Shown here in pieces: positions 1 to 8,503 of a stretch of DNA of 64,000 bases. Positions within the stretch are counted from its first letter, which is position 1. Each line of letters begins with the position of its first letter. A program made the position numbers and the translations under genes. Under the pieces are notes generated by a model, which saw nothing but the letters and a program-made list of their open reading frames with translations, searched no databases and was not told where the DNA came from. The DNA comes from Streptomyces sp. DH-12 (GTDB taxonomy: Bacteria; Actinomycetota; Actinomycetes; Streptomycetales; Streptomycetaceae). The DNA is taken from the NCBI RefSeq assembly GCF_002899455.1, contig NZ_PPFB01000001.1:1860001-1924000 (forward strand), written 5' to 3'.

Positions 1-661
1 GGAGGTCCGGGACGAGTTCGCGGCCGGCGTTGTCGGCGACCAGGCAGAGGGTGCCGGGCGGGGAACCGTCGAGCAGGGACCACAGGCGCTCGCTGTCGTC
101 GGCCACGAGGGCGGGGACGGCGGCGGTCTCCTCGGCGCCCTCGGCGGACATGCGGAAGCCCAGGTCGGCGCGGTTGCCCCAGAGGGAGCCGTGCAGCAGG
201 GCGCGGGCCCGTTCGTCCTCGGGGCGGTCCTCGAGGCCGTCGAGCGCGGCGAGTTCCTCGTCCGTGGCGGGCGCGTCGAGTTCGGCGAGCTTGGCGGGGC
301 GGAAGGGGTCGATGCCCTGCCAGGGGCCGGGCGTGAAGTAGTCGACCGCGTCCAGGAGCCGGCGGTAGAACCAGCTCTCCGCCCACAGCCAGGGCACGTC
401 GTGCCAGGAGCGGCCGGCGTGGGCGTCCATGCCCCAGGCGGCCCAGCGGTCGTGGTCGTGGGCCTCGCCGGGCAGCGGGGTGATCACGCCCTCGGTGCAC
501 TCGGTGCGCAGGGCGTCGAGCGCGCGGCGCTGCCGCGGGCCGTAGGGGGTGTCCTCCGCGACCTGGCGGACGATCGCGGGGTGCCGCTCGGCCAGCACGC
601 CGTACGGGAAGGTGCCGGGCTCGTCGGCGACGATCACGGGGGCGGCGTGGGTGTCGGGCAT
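1..661 (-). CDS. DUF89/ARMT1-like protein, 3' end cut by window
   Basis: The first 220 residues are present; the C-terminus lies outside the window. The sequence (starting MPDTHAAPVIV, later a conserved DNAG-E motif near residue 212) resembles the damage-control phosphatase ARMT1/DUF89 family, metal-dependent enzymes thought to hydrolyse damaged phosphometabolites or act on protein carboxylates. I chose the ATG at 661 because a TACGGT hexamer ends 7 bases upstream, which fits a leaderless transcript. An in-frame GTG at 670 overlaps that hexamer and is unlikely. It lies 40 bases downstream of the TetR gene on the same strand but probably has its own promoter. The family call is moderate because the metal-binding C-terminal half is not visible. 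Confidence 0.7.
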   Translation of the reverse strand, partial: MPDTHAAPVIVADEPGTFPYGVLAERHPAIVRQVAEDTPYGPRQRRALDALRTECTEGVITPLPGEAHDHDRWAAWGMDAHAGRSWHDVPWLWAESWFYRRLLDAVDYFTPGPWQGIDPFRPAKLAELDAPATDEELAALDGLEDRPEDERARALLHGSLWGNRADLGFRMSAEGAEETAAVPALVADDSERLWSLLDGSPPGTLCLVADNAGRELVPDL

Positions 662-668
662 GGGGCTC

Positions 669-674
669 ACCGTA
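669..674 (-). promoter_or_regulatory. -10 hexamer for leaderless DUF89-like gene
   Basis: TACGGT on the minus strand lies 7 bases before the ATG at 661. That spacing would put the transcription start at or next to the start codon. No clear -35 is visible. Confidence 0.4.
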
Positions 675-701
675 ACCCGCCACGCCGCCGCGCGCCGTGC
701 G

Positions 702-1349
702 TCACAGCGGCGCGGTCTCCCGTTCCAGCCGTGCGGCCAGGGAGAGGTAGCGGGCGCGGCGGGTCACGGGGACCAGGCCGCGGATGAGGAGCTGCCACAT
801 CTCGGCCGTGCGGCGGGGCTGCCGGGTGACGGGTTCGCGGGCGCGGCCGACGACCCGGGTGCCGACGAAGAAGCAGACCAGGGAGTGGGCGACGACGTCG
901 ATGTCGGCGTCCGGGTGGACGTCGGACTCCTCGACGGCGCCCGCCAGCCGGGCCGTGACGATGTCGAGCCACTCGGTGAAGGGGTGGCTGAGCGGCGGGC
1001 GCGGCCGGGTGGTGCCGGTGGCCAGGCGCAGACCGGCCCGCAGCACCGGGTCCTCGGCGGACGTCCGGGCCATGCAGAAGGTGAGGCGCATCAGCGCCTC
1101 CAGGGAGGTGCGGCCGCGCACTCCGGTGTCGCGGGCCAGCCGGCGGCAGGTCGCGGACTGCAGTTCCAGGATGGCGTGGGCGAGGTCCTCCTTGGCGGCG
1201 AAGTGGAAGTAGAGGGCCCCTTTGGTGACGCGGGCGTGCGCGACGATGTCGCTGAGACTGGTCGCCTCGTAGCCCTGCCGGTCGAACAGGTCGGCGGCGG
1301 CCGTGATGATCGTCGCGCGGGTCTTCTCGGCGCGTACCTGCCTTGCCAT
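702..1349 (-). CDS. TetR-family, gamma-butyrolactone-receptor-like regulator
   Basis: 215 residues. The N-terminal helix-turn-helix (residues 5-55) carries VTKGALYFHFAAKEDLA, typical of the ArpA/ScbR branch of TetR proteins. Further matches are DPVLRAGLRLA in the ligand domain, a Trp in HPFTEWLD where receptors have their conserved Trp, and a C-terminal FFVGTR segment. Such proteins repress antibiotic or differentiation genes until a gamma-butyrolactone binds. The start at 1349 follows CAGGAG with 8 bases spacing and gives the family's usual length; an open extension to 1421 lacks a ribosome site. No butyrolactone synthase (AfsA type) gene is visible nearby, so it may be a pseudo-receptor or act on distant genes. 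Confidence 0.8.
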   Translation of the reverse strand: MARQVRAEKTRATIITAAADLFDRQGYEATSLSDIVAHARVTKGALYFHFAAKEDLAHAILELQSATCRRLARDTGVRGRTSLEALMRLTFCMARTSAEDPVLRAGLRLATGTTRPRPPLSHPFTEWLDIVTARLAGAVEESDVHPDADIDVVAHSLVCFFVGTRVVGRAREPVTRQPRRTAEMWQLLIRGLVPVTRRARYLSLAARLERETAPL

Positions 1350-1758
1350 CGACTGCACTCCTGTGGCCGGAAAACAACGCTCCATGCCGCTTGTCGTAAC
1401 GCCCCGTACACGATAACTCACTGTGCGCGGGCGTTCATCACCCCTGCGGGCGGGGCCGGTTGAACAGACGAGACATAAGGGGCGCGCGCCGTGCGGCGGA
1501 ACAGCGCGCCCGGCGTCCGTACGCGCGCCCCCGCGTGCCGCACGGAGCGTGCGCGTCCGTCCCTTTCGTCCTCACGGTTCATCACAATGCGGCAGCGGCG
1601 CCTCACTTCACGTGGCTGTTCACTTGACGACCGGTGGTTCCACGCGGTTGGCTCCGGCCAGCGAGAGTCACCCGGACGGCCGTACGCCGTCGTGGCCCGG
1701 ATCCGTCGGTGTCTCTCCTCCGCACCTGCTCTGCCGCACAGCGAGGTCCGCGCTCCTC
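1350..1758. other. Intergenic region between tetR and binding lipoprotein
   Basis: 409 bases with no convincing gene. It must hold the divergent promoters for the TetR gene and the lipoprotein. A TTGACG at 1624-1629 looks like a -35 on the plus strand but I see no matching -10. A weak ACAA...TTGT inverted pair around 1374-1394 could be a receptor site; the arms match poorly. Confidence 0.4.
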
Positions 1759-2763
1759 ATGAACACTCGTTCCCCGTCCCGCCGTATCCCGAGACGCCGC
1801 ACGGCGGTCCTGGCAGCCGCGATCGGTCTGCTCGTGGCGGGCTGTTCCGCCTCCGGCGGGGACGAGGGGGACGGGGACACGAACGCGGCGCGCGGCTCCG
1901 GGGGGATGCGGGTCGCCCTCGTCACGCACGGCAGCGAGGGCGACGTGTTCTGGGACCGGGTGCGCAAGGGCGCCGAGGCGGCCGCCGCCCGGGACGGCGT
2001 CGAACTGACCTACCTCAGCGACCCGGACGGGGCCGGACAGGCCGACCTGGTGCGCGAGGCGGTCCGGGACGGAGTCGACGGCATCGCGCTCACCCTGGCC
2101 AAGCCGCAGGCCATGAAGGGCCCGGTCAACGAGGCGCGGGCCGCCGGCATCCCCGTGGTCGGCCTCAACTCGGGCCTCGACGCGTGGCAGAAGGCCGGGC
2201 TGCTGACGTTCTTCGGCCAGGACGAGAGCCTGGCCGGCCGGGCCGTCGGCGAGAAGCTGAACGAGCTGAAGGCCCGGCACGCGCTGTGCGTCGTGCACGA
2301 GCGGGGCAACGTCGGCCTGGAGGCCCGCTGCGCCGGCGTGAAGAAGACGTTCCGCGGCACCACCGAGAACCTGTACGTGGACGGCACCGACGAGCGGGCC
2401 GTCTCCGGGATCCTCGCCGCCCGGCTGCGCCAGGACTCCACCATCGACCAGGTCGTCACCAACGGGGCCGACGTCGCGCTCACCGCGGTCGACGCGGCGG
2501 CGGAGGCGGACAGTGACGCGGACGTCGCCACCTTCGACCTGAACAAGGAACTGGTGGAGGCCGTGCGCGGCGGCAACGTGCGGTTCGCCGTCGACCAGCA
2601 GCCCTACCTCCAGGGTTACCTCGCCGTGGACGCGCTGTGGCTGTACCGGACCAACGGCAACGTCAGCGGCGGCGGGGTCGCGCCCGTCCTCACCGGGCCG
2701 GCGTTCGTCACGAAGGCGGAGGCGGACTCGGTCGCCGGGTTCGCCGCCGCCGGAACCCGCTGA
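1759..2763 (+). CDS. Sugar-type substrate-binding lipoprotein (Peripla_BP_4 like)
   Basis: 334 residues. Residues 1-30 are a lipoprotein signal: Arg-rich start, hydrophobic core and lipobox LVAGC. The mature part reads as a periplasmic binding protein of the ribose/sugar type (MRVALVTHGSEGDVFW near the start, then an IALTLAKPQA segment and a G-IPVVGLN segment). It would bind a small ligand outside the membrane. No permease or ATPase gene of a sugar importer lies nearby. The conservon sensor gene starts 48 bases downstream on the same strand, so the lipoprotein may deliver a signal to that sensor instead of feeding transport. The ATG at 1759 is chosen because the signal peptide starts there; the upstream open frame is non-coding in character. 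Confidence 0.85.
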   Translation: MNTRSPSRRIPRRRTAVLAAAIGLLVAGCSASGGDEGDGDTNAARGSGGMRVALVTHGSEGDVFWDRVRKGAEAAAARDGVELTYLSDPDGAGQADLVREAVRDGVDGIALTLAKPQAMKGPVNEARAAGIPVVGLNSGLDAWQKAGLLTFFGQDESLAGRAVGEKLNELKARHALCVVHERGNVGLEARCAGVKKTFRGTTENLYVDGTDERAVSGILAARLRQDSTIDQVVTNGADVALTAVDAAAEADSDADVATFDLNKELVEAVRGGNVRFAVDQQPYLQGYLAVDALWLYRTNGNVSGGGVAPVLTGPAFVTKAEADSVAGFAAAGTR

Positions 2764-2811
2764 CGGCCGCCGTGCGTACCGTCCCCACCACCCGACCGCT
2801 CTAGGACCACG

Positions 2812-5361
2812 ATGCCTCCACGGACAGGTGCCCGGCGCCGTCTCGGCTCCATACGCCTCTCGCTGATCCTGCTCGCCCTGGTGCCCTGTGTCACGCTCGC
2901 CGGGCTGTGGGGCCTGACGACGATCCGCATGTTCTCCGAGGGGCTGGAGCTGCGGTCCCAGACCCAGCTGAGCCGGTCCACCGGCGCGATGGGCACGCAC
3001 GCCGCGCTCGACCTCCAGCGGGAGCGGGCGCTGACCGCCGACTGGCTCGCCGGGCCGGACGGTTCACGGTCCGCCCTGGTCGCCCAGCGGCGCGCCACCG
3101 ACCGTTCCGTGGCACGGCTCATGGGACAGGCCGACGCGATCGCCGAGGCGCCGGCGCGCATCTCGGACCGGCTGTACTCGGTGCTCGGCTCGGTGGGCAG
3201 CCTGGAGTACTACCGCGACCAGATCGACAACCCCCGCGACATCACCGCCGAGGAGGCGCTGGAGCAGTACACGTCGGTCATCGACGACCAGATCCACGCC
3301 TTCCAGGAACTGTCCCAGGTCGACGACGGCGACCTCACCTCCCAGGCGCAGCCGCTGGTGGCGCTGGAGCACGCGGTGGAACTGGTCTCCCGGGAGGACG
3401 CGCTGCTCACCCTCGCCTGGCCGTCCGGCCGCCTGGACTCCGAGCGCCGGCAGGAGTTCGCCGCGCTGGTGCACACCCGGCGCTGGCTGGTCGGCGACCA
3501 GATCGTGCCGTTGCTGAGCGGTGACATCAAGACGCAGACCGAGCGGATCCTGCAGAGCCCCGAGTGGCGCGCGCTGGAGGCGGTCGAGGACCAGGTGCTG
3601 GCCACCCCGGCCGAGGGGGAGGCGCGCGAGGTGGAACTGCCGGACCTGCGGGACCGGTGGGACGCGGCCATGGCCAAGGTCGCCCCGCAGTACAGCGAGA
3701 TGATCCGGCAGCAGACCGACGCGCTGCTCACCCGCAGCGCCGACGAGGCGCGCGGCCTGCTGGTGACGGCCGCCTCGCTGAGCGCGGCGGGACTGCTCGC
3801 GCTGCTGCTGTGCGTGGGCCTGTCCTGGCGGATCACCCGCTCGCTGTCGCGCAGGCTGCGCGGGCTGCGGCTGGCCACCCTCAGCCTGGCGCAGGAGCGG
3901 CTGCCGGACGTGGTGGCCCGGCTGGAGCGGGGCGAGAAGGTCGACCCGGAGTCGGCGACCACGCCCCTCGACTACGGGCACGACGAACTCGGTCAGGTGG
4001 CGCAGGCGTTCAACACCGCGCAGCGCACGGCGGTCCTCACCACCGTCGAACTCGCCGACACCCGGCGCGGCTTCCAGAAGATCATCCTGGGCATCGCGCG
4101 GCAGAGCCAGAACCTGGTCAACCTCCAGCTCAGCAAGCTGGACACGCTGGAGCGCCGGCACACCGACCCCGAGGTCCTCAAGGGTCTGTACGAACTCGAC
4201 TCCGTCGCCAGCCAGTTGCGCCGGTACGAGGAGAACCTGGTCATCGTCAGCGGGGAGCGCCCCGGCCGCAGCTGGAGCGAGCCGGTCGCGCTGATCGACA
4301 TCCTGCGCAGTGCGGTGGGCGAGGTCGCCGAGTACCAGCGGGTGGAGGTGTTCGTCGACGAGGAGGTGTCCCTCGCGCCGCCCGCGGTGGCCGACGTGAT
4401 CCATCTGCTCGCCGAGCTGATCGACAACGCCACGGTGTACTCGCCGGCGCCGAGCCCCGTCACGGTGCGGGCGGCCATAGTCGCGAAGGGCCTCGCCGTG
4501 GAGGTCGAGGACCGGGGGCTCGGCATGCCGGAGGAGGACTACGCCTCCCTCAACGCCCAGTTGGCCGAGCCGCCGCAGTTCGACGTGGTGGCGCTCGCCG
4601 ACGACCTGCGCCTCGGCATGTTCGTGATCTCCCAGCTCGCGCACCGGCACGGCATCGCGGTCACCCTGCGCCCGTCGCCGTACGGCGGGACGACGGCGAT
4701 CGTGCTGCTCCCGCACGAGGTCGTCGTCTCCGACGGACAGCCGGACGCGGCGCGGGGGGCGTCCTCCTCCCCCACCGCCACGGAGGCGGACACCCCGAGC
4801 GCCGCCCCGCTCCGTCCCCTTCCGACGCGGGACCGCCAGGGCGCCGCGCGCAGGGCTCCGGCGAGCGCGGGGGCGCAGGACGCCCCGGCCGCGGGGGAGG
4901 ACGCCGGGGGCGCTCAGGACGGCCGCGGGGCCACGGAGGACCTCCCTGACGCGACCCGGGCCGGCTCCGGTCCCGGAGATCCGCGTCGCGAACCCGCCGC
5001 GTCCGCACGGAACCGCTCCGAGGCCGCCGCCGTCGCACCGGGCCCTCACGGCCCCGCGCCCCGCAAGGGCGGCCTCGCGCCCCTCCCCCGGCGTGTGCCG
5101 CAGACCAGCCTCGCCGCCGAGCTGCTCGAGGATCCCGCCACCGCGGACTCGTGCGACGACGACTTCACCGCCGAGCGGGCCGCCTCCTCCCTGTCCTGTT
5201 TCCAGCAGGGCACGTTCCGGGCCCGGGACACCGTCGGGGACGTGCCGGAGAGGGACGTGCCCGAGGACGACGACGCCGGCCCCACCGTCCCGGACGGGCC
5301 ACCGCGCGTCCCCACGCCCCCCTCCGGGCACCCGACACCGACCGCTGACGCCGACCGCTGA
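2812..5361 (+). CDS. cvnA: Conservon sensor CvnA, nitrate/nitrite-sensing-like histidine kinase
   Basis: 849 residues. TM1 lies near residues 17-38, followed by an extracytoplasmic all-helical region of the nitrate/nitrite-sensing type (about 45-300). TM2 is near 320-342, then a HAMP-like linker, an ATPase domain with ELIDNA (about 535) and EDRGLGMP (about 566), and a 200-residue low-complexity Pro/Ala-rich tail. It is the sensor-like member of a conservon, a four-gene set of actinomycetes that works with a Ras-like GTPase. A normal phospho-acceptor H-box is not obvious, as in other CvnA proteins. The gene follows the lipoprotein by 48 bases and precedes cvnB by 22. Confidence 0.9.
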   Translation: MPPRTGARRRLGSIRLSLILLALVPCVTLAGLWGLTTIRMFSEGLELRSQTQLSRSTGAMGTHAALDLQRERALTADWLAGPDGSRSALVAQRRATDRSVARLMGQADAIAEAPARISDRLYSVLGSVGSLEYYRDQIDNPRDITAEEALEQYTSVIDDQIHAFQELSQVDDGDLTSQAQPLVALEHAVELVSREDALLTLAWPSGRLDSERRQEFAALVHTRRWLVGDQIVPLLSGDIKTQTERILQSPEWRALEAVEDQVLATPAEGEAREVELPDLRDRWDAAMAKVAPQYSEMIRQQTDALLTRSADEARGLLVTAASLSAAGLLALLLCVGLSWRITRSLSRRLRGLRLATLSLAQERLPDVVARLERGEKVDPESATTPLDYGHDELGQVAQAFNTAQRTAVLTTVELADTRRGFQKIILGIARQSQNLVNLQLSKLDTLERRHTDPEVLKGLYELDSVASQLRRYEENLVIVSGERPGRSWSEPVALIDILRSAVGEVAEYQRVEVFVDEEVSLAPPAVADVIHLLAELIDNATVYSPAPSPVTVRAAIVAKGLAVEVEDRGLGMPEEDYASLNAQLAEPPQFDVVALADDLRLGMFVISQLAHRHGIAVTLRPSPYGGTTAIVLLPHEVVVSDGQPDAARGASSSPTATEADTPSAAPLRPLPTRDRQGAARRAPASAGAQDAPAAGEDAGGAQDGRGATEDLPDATRAGSGPGDPRREPAASARNRSEAAAVAPGPHGPAPRKGGLAPLPRRVPQTSLAAELLEDPATADSCDDDFTAERAASSLSCFQQGTFRARDTVGDVPERDVPEDDDAGPTVPDGPPRVPTPPSGHPTPTADADR

Positions 5362-5383
5362 ACGCCGACGAAGGAACACCGCC

Positions 5384-5815
5384 ATGACACGCCCCCTGCC
5401 CGCCACCCACACCCAGCTGGACCAGTTGCTGACCGGACTCGTGGAACGGGTCGCCGACGTGAACCAGGCCGTGGTGCTCTCCGAGGACGGCCTGGTGGTC
5501 AGCAAGTCCACCGGCTTCCTGCGCGACGACGCCGAGCGCCTGGCAGCGACCGCTTCCGGTCTGATGAGCCTGAGCAAGGGCGTCAGCATGGACTTCCGCG
5601 GCGGCCCGGTGCGCCAGGCGCTCATCGAGATGGCGCACAGCTACCTGATCCTCACCTCGGCGGGACCCGGCGCCCACCTGGTGGTGCTGACCGGCCCGAA
5701 GGCGGACGTCGGCGTGGTCGCGTACCAGATGAACATGCTGGTGAAGAAGATCGGCGAGCATCTCAGCGCGGCCCCGCGGGACACCAGCGGTGCCGCCGAC
5801 GACCCAGGCGTGTGA
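5384..5815 (+). CDS. cvnB: Roadblock/LC7-domain protein CvnB
   Basis: 143 residues, the whole chain being a roadblock/LC7 fold (LDQLLTGLVERVADVNQAVV at the start, VVLTGPKADVG in the middle). In conservons this protein is thought to bind the GTPase CvnD and modulate its nucleotide state at the membrane. The ATG at 5384 is preceded by AAGGAA at 5371-5376. The end overlaps cvnC by 26 bases, which supports a single transcript and coupled translation. Confidence 0.92.
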   Translation: MTRPLPATHTQLDQLLTGLVERVADVNQAVVLSEDGLVVSKSTGFLRDDAERLAATASGLMSLSKGVSMDFRGGPVRQALIEMAHSYLILTSAGPGAHLVVLTGPKADVGVVAYQMNMLVKKIGEHLSAAPRDTSGAADDPGV

Positions 5816-6170
5816 GGTGGGCGGCAGCGACTCGGCGGGCCGGCTGGTACGGCCGTTCACCCTGACCGGGGGCCGCACCCGGCCGAGCCGCGCCGACTTC
5901 ACGCTCATCACGACGGTGACGGCGGCGGACCCGCAGCCCGAGACGGCCGCCCGGCCGCAGCCCGAGCACACGCGGATCCTGCGGCTGTGCGCCCGGCCGA
6001 TGGCGGTCGCCGAGCTCGCCGCGCGGCTCGACCTGCCGGTGAGCGTGGTCGTCATCATGCTCTGCGACCTGCTGGAGGCGGGCCGGATCACCGTCCGTGC
6101 GCCGCGTCCCGTCACCACTCCGGATCCGGACCTGCTGCAGAAAGTGAGGGAAGGCCTTGGCCGGCTCTGA
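5790..6170 (+). CDS. cvnC: DUF742 protein CvnC
   Basis: 126 residues from a GTG inside cvnB, or 117 from the GTG at 5817; the second start lies 1 base after the cvnB stop. The conserved DUF742 core begins at GRLVRPFTLTGGRT, and the C-terminal half resembles a winged helix (MAVAELAARLDLPVSVVVI). It is the third conservon component and probably bridges sensor and GTPase. Its last 14 bases overlap cvnD. Confidence 0.9.
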   Translation: MPPTTQACEVGGSDSAGRLVRPFTLTGGRTRPSRADFTLITTVTAADPQPETAARPQPEHTRILRLCARPMAVAELAARLDLPVSVVVIMLCDLLEAGRITVRAPRPVTTPDPDLLQKVREGLGRL

Positions 6171-6756
6171 CACCGGTGCCCGGGCATCCGCCGACCGCGG
6201 GGCGCCCGACACGGTCAAGATCCTGATCGCCGGCGGTTTCGGCGTGGGCAAGACGACCATGGTCGGCTCGGTCAGCGAGATCAGGCCGCTGCGCACCGAG
6301 GAGCCGCTGACCGTGGCGGGCCTGGACGTCGACGACCTGGACGGCGTCGAGGAGAAACGTGTCACCACGGTGGCCATGGACTTCGGCCGGATCACCGTCT
6401 CGGACGACCTGGTGCTGTACCTGTTCGGCACGCCGGGGCAGCAGCGGTTCTGGTTCATGTGGAACGACCTGGCCGTCGGCGCGCTGGGCGCGGTGGTCCT
6501 GGTGGACGTGCGCAGGCCGAAGTCGAGTTTCGCCGCGATCGACTTCTTCGAGCGGCGGGGCATCCCGTTCGTGGTGGCCGTCAACGGCTTCCACGGTGAG
6601 CACCCGTACCCGGTGGAGGACATCCGGGAGGCGCTGACGCTGCCGGCAGGGGTGCCGGTGCTGCTGTGCGACGCGCGGGAGCGGGAGTCCTCGCGGGACG
6701 TGCTGATCGCGCTGATCGACCTGCTGATCGCGCAGGCGACCGCCGTCGCGGGATGA
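6157..6756 (+). CDS. cvnD: Ras-like GTPase CvnD
   Basis: 199 residues with a P-loop GGFGVGKTT near residue 26, a G3-type FGTPGQQRF near 89, and a VAVNGF segment where classical GTPases have NKxD. This matches the ATP/GTP-binding conservon protein that acts as a bacterial heterotrimeric-G-protein analogue. The TTG at 6157 is used because it overlaps the end of cvnC and sits right before the conserved start. A perfect hairpin just after the stop ends the operon. Confidence 0.92.
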   Translation: MAGSDTGARASADRGAPDTVKILIAGGFGVGKTTMVGSVSEIRPLRTEEPLTVAGLDVDDLDGVEEKRVTTVAMDFGRITVSDDLVLYLFGTPGQQRFWFMWNDLAVGALGAVVLVDVRRPKSSFAAIDFFERRGIPFVVAVNGFHGEHPYPVEDIREALTLPAGVPVLLCDARERESSRDVLIALIDLLIAQATAVAG

Positions 6757-6762
6757 GCCCGC

Positions 6763-6792
6763 GGGGTGCGGCGGGCCGGGCCGCCGCACCCC
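6763..6792. terminator. Bidirectional terminator between cvnD and osmoprotectant operon
   Basis: A perfect 12-bp GC stem (6763-6774 with 6781-6792) and a 6-base loop, between two convergent genes. No U-tract, as usual in this group. Confidence 0.7.
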
Positions 6793-6805
6793 GTGCGGCG
6801 GCCTC

Positions 6806-7762
6806 TCAGTCCAGACCGGCGGACGCCAGCCAGGCCTTGGCCACGTCGAGCGGGTCCTTCTTCTCCAACTGCACCTGGGCGTCCAGGTCGAGCAGCGTCT
6901 TCGTGTCCAGCTTCGCGGAGACCGCGTTCAGCGCCTCGACGCCCTCCTCGGGCAGCCCGTCCTTGCGGACCAGCGGGGTGACGTTGGCGAACCCGAAGAG
7001 GTTCTCCGGGTCCTTCAGGACGACGAACTTCTCCTTCACTATGGCCGGGTCCGTGGTGAACACGTCCGCCGCCTGCACCTCGTTCTGCGTGAGGGCCGCC
7101 TGGGTCAGCGGGCCGCCCGCGTCCAACGCCTTGAAGGCCTTGAACTTCAGCCCGTAGACGGTCTCGAGGCCCTTGAGGCCCTGCTGCCGGGTCTGGAACT
7201 CGGGCGAGCCGCCGATCACCAGCTCGGGCGCGATGTCCTTGAGGTCGGCGAGCGTGGACTCGGCGGTGAGGCCGTGCTTCCTCGCCGTCGCGGCGTTGAC
7301 GCCGACCGAGTCCTTGTTCTCGGCCGGCGACGACTCCAGCAGGGTGAGTTGCTGGTCCAGCTCGGCCCTGACCGCCTCGTTGACCGCCTCGGCGGAGGTC
7401 TGCTCCGCCTCCGGGTCGAGGTGGGCGAGGAGGGAGCCGTTGTACTCCGGCAGGACGGTCACCGAGCCGTTCCTCATCAGGCCGTAGGTCGTCTCACGGC
7501 TGCCGATGTTGTGCTTGTAGGTGACCTTCAGGCCCTTGGCGCGCAGCGCCTCGCCGTAGATGTCGGCGAGCAGGGTGCTCTCGGCGAAGTTGTTCGAGCC
7601 GACGACGACGGTGCCCGCCTCGGCCTTCCCGCCGTCGAGCGGGTTGTCGGAGGTGTCGCCGGAGGAACAGCCCGTGAGCAGCGCCGCCGCGGCGGTGAGC
7701 GCGACCGCCGCCGCCCCGGTGTGCCTCGTCCTCGATCTGCTGCTCTGCGCCGTGGAAGTCAT
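6806..7762 (-). CDS. opuCC: Osmoprotectant ABC transporter substrate-binding lipoprotein
   Basis: 318 residues: signal peptide with lipobox LLTGC, then an OpuAC/ProX-type fold (VVVGSNNFAES at the start of the mature protein, VLPEYNGSLL, ADVFTTDPAI near residue 230). It should bind glycine betaine, choline or a similar compatible solute outside the membrane and pass it to the two permeases upstream. The ATG at 7762 starts the signal sequence; an open extension to 7813 is not needed. It is the last gene of the operon, 75 bases after the second permease gene, and ends at the shared terminator. Confidence 0.9.
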   Translation of the reverse strand: MTSTAQSSRSRTRHTGAAAVALTAAAALLTGCSSGDTSDNPLDGGKAEAGTVVVGSNNFAESTLLADIYGEALRAKGLKVTYKHNIGSRETTYGLMRNGSVTVLPEYNGSLLAHLDPEAEQTSAEAVNEAVRAELDQQLTLLESSPAENKDSVGVNAATARKHGLTAESTLADLKDIAPELVIGGSPEFQTRQQGLKGLETVYGLKFKAFKALDAGGPLTQAALTQNEVQAADVFTTDPAIVKEKFVVLKDPENLFGFANVTPLVRKDGLPEEGVEALNAVSAKLDTKTLLDLDAQVQLEKKDPLDVAKAWLASAGLD

Positions 7763-7837
7763 CCACCGATCCAATCCAGCCGTCTCGGGCCCGGTCAAGA
7801 ACGTCAGGGTCACATTTGTCGCACAACTGATCGAATG

Positions 7838-8503
7838 TCAGCGGCGGCGCACTCCGGGCGACACCGCGAGCCGCTCCACGGCCCAGAACAGCGCGAGGGT
7901 GACGAGGGCGAGGACCGCCACCAGCGTCGCGCCGCCGGTCACCTTCTCGTAGTCGCGCTGGTAGAGCCCGTCGACGATGTACCGGCCCAGCCCGCCGAGG
8001 CTGACGTAGGCGGCGATGGTGGCCGTGGACACGATCTGGACGGCGGCGGACCGCAGGCCGCTGAGGATCAGCGGGAGCGCCACCGGCACCTCCACCCGGA
8101 ACAGGATCCGCGACTCGCGCATGCCCATCCCGCGGGCCGCGTCCACCGGGGCCGGGTCGACGGTGCGGACCGCCTCGTACGTGGTCACCAGGATCGGCGG
8201 CACGGCGAGCACGACCAGCGGGATCATCACGGGCAGCAGGCCGAAGCCGATGAGCAGCACGGCCAGCACCAGCAGGCCGAAACTGGGCAGTGCGCGGGCG
8301 GCGTTGGCGACGAGGGCGATCACGTTGCCGCCGCGTCCGGTGTGTCCGGTCAGCAGTCCGGCGGGCAGTCCGACCGCCGCGGCGACGGCGAGGGCCAGCA
8401 GCGTGTACCGGACGTGCTCCAGGAAGCGCGTGGGGATGCCGTCGTAGCCGTGCCAGTGGGCGCTGTCGCCGAAGAACGCCTGGACGAAGTGGAGGACGTT
8501 CAC
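7838..8503 (-). CDS. Osmoprotectant ABC transporter permease 2
   Basis: 221 residues with about six hydrophobic segments and a binding-protein-dependent permease loop (EAVRTVDPAPVDAARGMGM near residue 115). It is of the OpuCB/OpuCD type. The GTG at 8503 overlaps the stop of the preceding permease by 4 bases (GTGA), indicating translational coupling. It would form the membrane channel with its partner. Confidence 0.88.
   Translation of the reverse strand: MNVLHFVQAFFGDSAHWHGYDGIPTRFLEHVRYTLLALAVAAAVGLPAGLLTGHTGRGGNVIALVANAARALPSFGLLVLAVLLIGFGLLPVMIPLVVLAVPPILVTTYEAVRTVDPAPVDAARGMGMRESRILFRVEVPVALPLILSGLRSAAVQIVSTATIAAYVSLGGLGRYIVDGLYQRDYEKVTGGATLVAVLALVTLALFWAVERLAVSPGVRRR

Noticed and set aside
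1374-1394. Gamma-butyrolactone autoregulatory element ahead of the TetR gene
   Set aside because: Only the outer ACAA/TTGT bases are symmetrical; the arms do not match well enough.
3064-5625. Long open frames antisense to cvnA and to many other genes
   Set aside because: They mirror real genes in very GC-rich DNA, have unnatural Arg/Gly/Pro composition and no family motifs.
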